A stretch of 64,000 bases of DNA. Source: Marinomonas sp. TW1. GTDB lineage: Bacteria > Pseudomonadota > Gammaproteobacteria > Pseudomonadales > Marinomonadaceae. The stretch is taken from the NCBI RefSeq assembly GCF_001625355.1, contig NZ_JSEE01000011.1, positions 1 through 64,000 on the forward strand. Reading direction: 5' to 3'. Both the position numbers and the translations under genes were made by a program. This document shows positions 59,301 through 64,000 of the stretch, one piece after another (the stretch's first letter is position 1; each line of letters starts with the position of its first letter). The notes under the pieces were generated by a model, which ran no database searches, had not been told where the DNA came from, and saw only the letters and a list, made by a program, of their open reading frames with translations.

Positions 59301-62300
59301 CAGTATCACCCGCTTTCGCGACCAAATCACCACTACTATCCGTCGTCCAAACCAGTGTTACACCGCCTGACGTCATAACTTCAGTTGGAGCAACCAGTGA
59401 CATTGTCAAATCATCGCCATCAAAATCACTTACTGTGAATGATCCTGAAGCGATTGCCTCATGACTATCCACTAAACTTTCTTCAGAAACAGTAACAGTG
59501 TCTGAACCTGCCGTGAGTATAATCTCAGGAGCATTATTTTCCCAAGTAGCACTACCGGATACTTCTGTCGCTCCAGGGTCTAATGCAGTAGCCGTTGCTG
59601 TTACCGTCAGTTCGCCATCAAAGTCATCGGGGACTGTCAGTATCAAATCTTCAACAGTCACAGCGCCTGTTTCAGCGTTGATCACTACCTTATTTGTAAA
59701 GCCACCATTTTCTAACGAAATTTTCCATGTTGTAACACCATCCTCTGTCCCCACTTTCACAGCACCTGACAAAGAAGTTCCCTCTGGCGTCTTCACAGTT
59801 AGTTCAGTGATACTCTCTGAATGGTCTGAATCAGTTGGTGATGCCGTAACATTAATTGAGTAATTTTGTGCAGACGATTCGTAAGAAAGGCTATGCAATA
59901 CATAGTCACTGGAATCAACTCGACCACCACCAGTCGGCGTAGAGAACTCAATGGCTGCGATTGTTTTGCCTTCAGGCGCAGTAACTGTTACAGGTAAACC
60001 TATCCCGTCATAGCCACCTTCATCCGTATTACCATCGATGGTATAGGTGTCTGAAGTATCATCACTATAAACCACCTTATAAACAGCCGTTTCATTATAG
60101 CTATTCAACCAAGCAAGTTCGAAGGTTGCCGAAGACGCTGGGTTATCAAGCTCAACGACCAATTTTTCCTGTTTACCAATTTCAGAATCAGCACCGTTAC
60201 TCGCCTGCCCTGTTACACCAAAACCAGTCGGTGTACCTGTATCCTTAATTGAAATATCAACAATCTCGCTCTGATCATTGTATGCAGTAACAGTAAAGCC
60301 CGCAGGGTTACCAATCGCCTCTTCTACTCCCTCCAACACATTAGACAAATCTACACTGTATAGTGTAGTTGTCGTAGTTGGCTCCAAGGTTAACTCTACT
60401 GTTGGCACATCCGTCACTGGCGTTACATTAATAGTAGCGGTGCCCGTTGCAGAAACCTCTCCACTATTATCAACTGCAAGGTACTCAAACGTTACAGGAG
60501 CATCTCCATTATTATCGCTCCAGTCCGTATCAGGTACAAAAGTCAAACTAGCATTTCCATCAGTTGCAGAAATAGTCGTTTCGGTAGACGTAACTTCAAC
60601 CCCATCAATGAATAACGTGCCATGAGCAGGCAAACTTTGAATAACAAAGCTAGCCACAGTACCGTCGACATCAGAAGCTGACAAAGTCACATCAATACCA
60701 ACACTGTCTTCATCGCCTTGACCTTGCCCTGAAGACGCATTAATAACAGGGGCATCGTTAACAGATTCAACCGTTACTTTCACGTCAGCAGTATCCGTAC
60801 CACCATGACCATCATTGATATTGTAACTAATCGTCGCATCACCGTTGAAGTTCTCAGCCGGTGTGAATTGTAATTTGCCATTTACAATCTCAACCGTACC
60901 TTGCTCTTCCGGTACCAAAGCATCCGTAATGACCAAGGTATCGCCATCTATGTCTTTATCGTTCGCCAACACATCGATGGTGATGACCGTATCTTCATCT
61001 GTGGACGCAGTGTCTGCCGCCGCTACTGGCGCATCATTCACTGCATCAACGTCGACACTTACTTCAGCTGTATCTGTACCACCATGGCCATCACTTACCG
61101 TATATTTGATAGTCGCAATGCCATTAAAGTTCTCAGCCGGAGTAAACTCAAGATGACCGTCAACAATAACAACCGTACCTTGATTTTCTGGCACCGTGGC
61201 CTCTGTGACAGTCAAAACATCACCACTTACATTACTGTCGTTTTCTAAGACATTAATAGTGATAGCGGCACTGTCTTCTGTAGTACTAGCAGAATCATCT
61301 TCAGCATGCGGAGCAAATAAGTCTTCTTTAGTGTAAACAACACCATCGAACGAAAATGATTCAAAGTCGATAAAAGTATTGGTGTCACCTTGATTATCAA
61401 CAATTATCACATTGCCATCTTCATCCAGCGTAACAGATTGCATATCCGAAAGGGCGGCAGAGAATACGGCCTTATCATGGCCCGCACCGCCGTCTACAGT
61501 AAGAGAGTCAGAAGCATCATCTGCATTAACATTAATAGTATCGTTACCACTACCCAACAACACGAAATCATCGCCTGTTTCGGAGTTAATAGTGGACCAA
61601 TCCCCATGCCAATAATGAACCACATTAGAATCCCCACTCACATTACCTGCAGTATCAGTCTGAGTAACTTTGAAGAATTCATTGTCATTCACTGGTGAAT
61701 CAGAAAGGTCAGACACATCCAACGTCCAAGTCCCATTACTAGAAACAGTCGTTGTTACACTGGTTAACTCTTCATAACTACCGGTCTGAGTATCATTGCC
61801 ATCTGTTGTTGAATTAGCTATAACCCACAATGTAATAACAGCACCAACCTCGCCCGTACCATGCAAAGTCACCTTAGAGTAATCAGAAGATGCTGAATCA
61901 TCTGTAACAGCAGTAATGACTGGAGGTTCTACCAAAGTATCAGCATCAGCTGCCGTTTCACTTACTTCGATTGAACTGTTACCCGCAGCATCCGATAAGA
62001 TCGCTGTCACCTCAGCGCCAGGAGACACTTCAACTGAAACACCATTACTAATGTCAGCAGCCCCTAAGGTGATTGTGGTTTCGGTTCCGTTCACGCTATA
62101 AGTTAACTTATCGCCCACTTCAGAACCAGAAACAGAGATTGTAGCTGTGACAGTCCCGTCATCACCTACTTCATCAGCATTATAAACATCGTCATCACCT
62201 GTACTTTCAAAGCTAATAGATGGTGTGGCGATATCGTCATCGATTAATATGGTTTCAGGTGTACCCGAAGCCGTGGCTATTGTTGAAGTACCTGATGTGA

Positions 62301-64000
62301 CTAGACTAATCTCTGGCAATTCATTACCAGCATCCAAAAAGGCTTCACCTTGTGCAGTCAACACCACATTGGTTCCTTCTATAGCATAATAGCCATTAGC
62401 ATTAGAACCATCAGCAAATTGAACTGTAGCAGCCTCATCTAAATCAGTAACAGTAAAAGTCGCGACGACATCACCCTCTACAGTAGAATCCTCTGTCACA
62501 CTTAATGGGTTCAATGTTAGAGATGTGGAATCATCAGTACCATTAATCGTGATGACAATATCTTGGGTTGTTCCATCATCTGCAGTAACCGTTATTGTGT
62601 CCGTTACAGAAACATCTCCTTGTAGATTTTGAGCTTTAGACTCATCAAGAGTATATGTCCAAGTACCATCCACAACTGACAAACTACCATATTCACCAGA
62701 GACTGTAGCATCTTCAAATACAGGATTATCGTTGGCATCTACATCAGAAATTGATAGCGTTCCTGTTACTGTATTTGGACTATCTCCAACATTACCTTCA
62801 TTAACAGACCCAGTGAAATCACCGCTAACAACAGCATCATCCTCCAAACCATTAATCGTAACCGTTACAGGCTGCGATGTTCCATCACTTGCCACAAGAT
62901 TAAAGACATCATCAACCGTTTCACCTACATCTAGGAACTGAGTTTTTGAAGTGTCTAATTCATAAGTCCACTGGCCACTTGTTAGAGTTAAAGAGCCATA
63001 AGTACCTTCAATTACAGCATCTGAAAAAACAGGAGAATCGTGCTGATCAATATCAGAAATAGTTAAACTCTGAGTAATTGGAATGAAGCAATCTTCTTGA
63101 ATTGATAACGTCTCAGTTGTATTAACCACAGCCTCATCATTTGAGCCAGTGATAGTGACACTGACTTCTTCAGAGTTTCCATCCGTTGTATAAACGGTAA
63201 ATATTTCAACTTTAGTTTCATTTTCGCCTAAGAATTGAACTGCTTCATTGCTTACTGAATAAGACCAATTTCCACTTGAATCAATAGTCAATTCACCTAG
63301 ATTACCATCAGCTGAAGAAACATTATCCGTATCGAAAACAGGAGCAACGTTATCAACGTCTTCAACAACTAGAGACCCTGAAGTATTTAGAGTAACTAAG
63401 TCAGAATCATCATAGTCCTCATATACCTGGCCTACTACATCACCAGATATTACAGAGGCATCATCTGTGCCGTTGATCGTAATCGTTACAGATTGTTCAG
63501 TGCCATCTACAGAACTCACTGTGAAGACCTCTTCAACCTGATCATCCACATTCAATTCATCAAAAGCACTGTTCGCAACAAACGTCCAAACACCATCCGC
63601 CGTGATACTCAAGCTGCCGTTTTCACCCACAATCGTAGCTGCAGTAAACGAGTTATCAACATTATCTTCATCTGTCGACGTCAATGTACCAGTAAATGAT
63701 AAGGCTTCATTCGATTCAAGACCGGAAGCAGACACATCACCAGCAATCACGGCGGCATCGTTCACCGCATCTACGGTCACGGTAACGTCTGCTGTATCCG
63801 TTGTGGTGCCATCGCTGATTTCGTAGCTGATGGTCGCTTCGCCGTTGAAGTTCTCAGCCGGTGTGAACTGTAGTTTGCCGTCCACGATCGCCACCGTACC
63901 TTGCTCTGCTGGTACCGAAGCATCCGTAATGGTCAACGCATCGCCATCCACATCGCTGTCGTTCGCCAACACATCGATGTTGATCACCGTATCTTCATCT
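56362..64000 (-). CDS. Giant RTX/VCBS adhesin, C-terminal part (5' end outside window)
   Basis: More than 2,540 residues of a type I-secreted surface adhesin. The frame is open through the right edge, so the N-terminus is missing. From N to C: a tandem-95/cadherin-like unit cut by the edge; four VCBS-type repeats (nucleotides about 63755-62530); further Ig-like units; two more tandem-95 units (about 61300-60750, with TPAENFNG and [12 protein letters not shown]); and a long region with one or two further Ig-like or VCBS-type units. Last come RTX calcium-binding nonapeptides (about 57020-56650, [15 protein letters not shown]) and a C-terminal secretion domain ([17 protein letters not shown] onward). 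The layout is that of LapA/BapA-type adhesins in attachment and biofilm formation. No secretion genes lie in the window. Confidence 0.9.
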   Translation of the reverse strand, partial: DEDTVINIDVLANDSDVDGDALTITDASVPAEQGTVAIVDGKLQFTPAENFNGEATISYEISDGTTTDTADVTVTVDAVNDAAVIAGDVSASGLESNEALSFTGTLTSTDEDNVDNSFTAATIVGENGSLSITADGVWTFVANSAFDELNVDDQVEEVFTVSSVDGTEQSVTITINGTDDASVISGDVVGQVYEDYDDSDLVTLNTSGSLVVEDVDNVAPVFDTDNVSSADGNLGELTIDSSGNWSYSVSNEAVQFLGENETKVEIFTVYTTDGNSEEVSVTITGSNDEAVVNTTETLSIQEDCFIPITQSLTISDIDQHDSPVFSDAVIEGTYGSLTLTSGQWTYELDTSKTQFLDVGETVDDVFNLVASDGTSQPVTVTINGLEDDAVVSGDFTGSVNEGNVGDSPNTVTGTLSISDVDANDNPVFEDATVSGEYGSLSVVDGTWTYTLDESKAQNLQGDVSVTDTITVTADDGTTQDIVITINGTDDSTSLTLNPLSVTEDSTVEGDVVATFTVTDLDEAATVQFADGSNANGYYAIEGTNVVLTAQGEAFLDAGNELPEISLVTSGTSTIATASGTPETILIDDDIATPSISFESTGDDDVYNADEVGDDGTVTATISVSGSEVGDKLTYSVNGTETTITLGAADISNGVSVEVSPGAEVTAILSDAAGNSSIEVSETAADADTLVEPPVITAVTDDSASSDYSKVTLHGTGEVGAVITLWVIANSTTDGNDTQTGSYEELTSVTTTVSSNGTWTLDVSDLSDSPVNDNEFFKVTQTDTAGNVSGDSNVVHYWHGDWSTINSETGDDFVLLGSGNDTINVNADDASDSLTVDGGAGHDKAVFSAALSDMQSVTLDEDGNVIIVDNQGDTNTFIDFESFSFDGVVYTKEDLFAPHAEDDSASTTEDSAAITINVLENDSNVSGDVLTVTEATVPENQGTVVIVDGHLEFTPAENFNGIATIKYTVSDGHGGTDTAEVSVDVDAVNDAPVAAADTASTDEDTVITIDVLANDKDIDGDTLVITDALVPEEQGTVEIVNGKLQFTPAENFNGDATISYNINDGHGGTDTADVKVTVESVNDAPVINASSGQGQGDEDSVGIDVTLSASDVDGTVASFVIQSLPAHGTLFIDGVEVTSTETTISATDGNASLTFVPDTDWSDNNGDAPVTFEYLAVDNSGEVSATGTATINVTPVTDVPTVELTLEPTTTTTLYSVDLSNVLEGVEEAIGNPAGFTVTAYNDQSEIVDISIKDTGTPTGFGVTGQASNGADSEIGKQEKLVVELDNPASSATFELAWLNSYNETAVYKVVYSDDTSDTYTIDGNTDEGGYDGIGLPVTVTAPEGKTIAAIEFSTPTGGGRVDSSDYVLHSLSYESSAQNYSINVTASPTDSDHSESITELTVKTPEGTSLSGAVKVGTEDGVTTWKISLENGGFTNKVVINAETGAVTVEDLILTVPDDFDGELTVTATATALDPGATEVSGSATWENNAPEIILTAGSDTVTVSEESLVDSHEAIASGSFTVSDFDGDDLTMSLVAPTEVMTSGGVTLVWTTDSSGDLVAKAGDTEIIRVAIGGNTDGEIDYFVHLNGPIDHADVTSEDAASISFGIAVSDGIETTISTVTAIIEDDSPGAVSTSEILFLDTTNETYSIGDIEAGFSSIFYYDRNANHQTDGMHVNNTDNDSYTDEIIWGKGSNYDNVFSSISVNESSGSQGVSVDDEIVVASVTHRNNATSQRDDSFASSQFSVDVTISIGGKEVVVNLSSLLTLDETENDSPETGDSLTLETSSKTIEVDGVSYNVSLDGFLVDGVITNTVTTPEDNTVTYSIAAHVEMIGVAPLTSLTGTLNVDAGVDGLDHVVEEKTEDDNGVLIINSDGSYTFTPSDSLASSLGAAESKNLTYSYSVVDGDGDVSVNSLTITVANKDTLVVDDRNVGEEDNVIDVAAVDGVLANDKDLDSTLEVSSFSFASDSVTAGETLVIAGVGSLIITSDGGYSFTPVKDWSGEVPDINYVTNTGATGTLSLSVAAVADAPTLNVSVGEGVADVVTVVKSAENISSLGDVGNGVINSGYTNADIENRTFDFGSEFAHQTIVVSFDTNVFGSWDNDDRRYTKDTYSIDVNGDRVDSFDYNYSNRGEGYQSSQSNTYTVTLDEFGKASVDFNVTSTAVEEYVDISNIKAELSYDSEVVKYPLTISATENDQDGSETISYEISSLPGGVSLLDSNGNIISPEVSGNYLLSENQIAGLTLSLNGEMAGFDVTVYASSKESNGSTSDLVSSSISIAGTLENENQTYFENVASNIDSNIAAFESTGSDKEVRSSSYEDNGDDTNIKGTSNDDSLFGYAGNDHIEGFNAQDVLVGGDGSDWLEGGEGVDTLYGDDNNDVSLGTSSDLLDGGMGDDTLYGGGGDDFLLGDGGKDTLYGGDGDDVLIGGQGQDIMIGGDGRDLFVLTDSSQGVDTIVDFSSHEDALDISELLDVPSSSAEADIQNYLNEKVTLTKDELGSGKLEVADDSGANHTVAEFQVGSDLGSTDSITVIYNDQEYNINIDG
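56640..57020 (-). repeat. RTX calcium-binding repeat block of the adhesin
   Basis: About twelve glycine- and aspartate-rich nonapeptides (GGxGxDxLx type) in tandem, such as [22 protein letters not shown] and [11 protein letters not shown]. They form a calcium-bound beta-roll next to the secretion signal. One stretch, [11 protein letters not shown], is irregular. Confidence 0.85.
60745..61310 (-). repeat. Two adjacent tandem-95 units, repeated at DNA level
   Basis: Two adjacent units of roughly 280-290 bases share long runs, for example the block encoding FTPAENFNG and the block encoding [10 protein letters not shown] third related copy lies at the right edge (63755-64000). Similarity at the nucleotide level suggests recent duplication or gene conversion. 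Confidence 0.7.
63755..64000 (-). repeat. Partial tandem-95 unit at the window edge
   Basis: The last 245 bases closely resemble the units at 60745-61310 (same runs around the FTPAENFNG and [14 protein letters not shown] codons). More copies are likely beyond the edge. Confidence 0.65.

Noticed and set aside
56753-63826. Many plus-strand open frames opposite the adhesin gene
   Set aside because: They are shadows of the repetitive, Asp/Ser/Thr-rich coding strand; none has a ribosome-binding site or a recognisable domain.

Overview
The window looks like the chromosome of a moderately AT-rich marine gammaproteobacterium, most like Marinomonas (Oceanospirillales). That placement is inferred from gene content: an mreBCD-maf-rng-yhdP-nit block divergent from gatCAB, D-xylose uptake and isomerase genes, a taurine-to-isethionate module, alanine and lactate uptake carriers, and a giant RTX/VCBS adhesin. 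No phage, insertion sequence, CRISPR array or plasmid gene was recognised. Most of the window is ordinary operons plus a few decayed genes.

Layout. 1-9304 (minus): cell-shape and envelope operon mreB-mreC-mreD-maf-rng-yhdP-nitrilase, closed by a hairpin terminator. MreC appears to start at an ATT codon. 9541-12748 (plus): gatCAB. 12817-19192: a two-receiver diguanylate cyclase, a cysteine-cluster protein overlapping an L,D-transpeptidase lipoprotein, RlmM, a pseudouridine synthase and a membrane diguanylate cyclase. 19548-25458 (plus): a nucleoside-type ABC transporter (ATPase, two permeases, BMP-family binding protein), then a terminator and a deaminase of the adenine-deaminase type, which together suggest purine scavenging. 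25559-31079 (plus): DUF2750, a DUF2946/PepSY pair, an rRNA-type methyltransferase, a LysR remnant on the minus strand and an alanine:cation symporter. 31177-37180 (mostly minus): a decayed gamma-glutamylcyclotransferase, L-lactate permease, two more diguanylate cyclases, a thioredoxin-fold protein and a MATE exporter. 37380-45289: xylA (plus) facing xylR, and xylFGH-xylB (minus). 45509-46606: a fifth diguanylate cyclase.

46933-54525 is the most coherent metabolic module. tauABC (minus) diverges from tauR, a TauE/IsfE-type exporter, a sulfoacetaldehyde reductase (isfD) and taurine:pyruvate aminotransferase (tpa). Taurine is imported, its amino group goes to pyruvate to give alanine, sulfoacetaldehyde is reduced to isethionate, and isethionate is exported. 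Taurine therefore serves as a nitrogen source while its sulfonate is discarded. Both arms carry tandem CTGGAC-like repeats 22 bp apart, at the same distance from a candidate -10 box, which points to co-regulation by TauR.

54822-55403 holds four initiator tRNA genes (minus) in two sequence types behind one strong sigma-70-like promoter. msrA follows (plus). From 56362 to the right edge runs the C-terminal part of a huge type I-secreted adhesin (minus), whose 5' end lies outside the window.

Five GGDEF proteins and no EAL or HD-GYP protein occur in the same window as this adhesin, so c-di-GMP-controlled attachment is a reasonable inference. Noncanonical starts (ATT, GTG, TTG) are fairly common here. 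Where a start differs from the longest possible reading frame, the reason is given in the entry.
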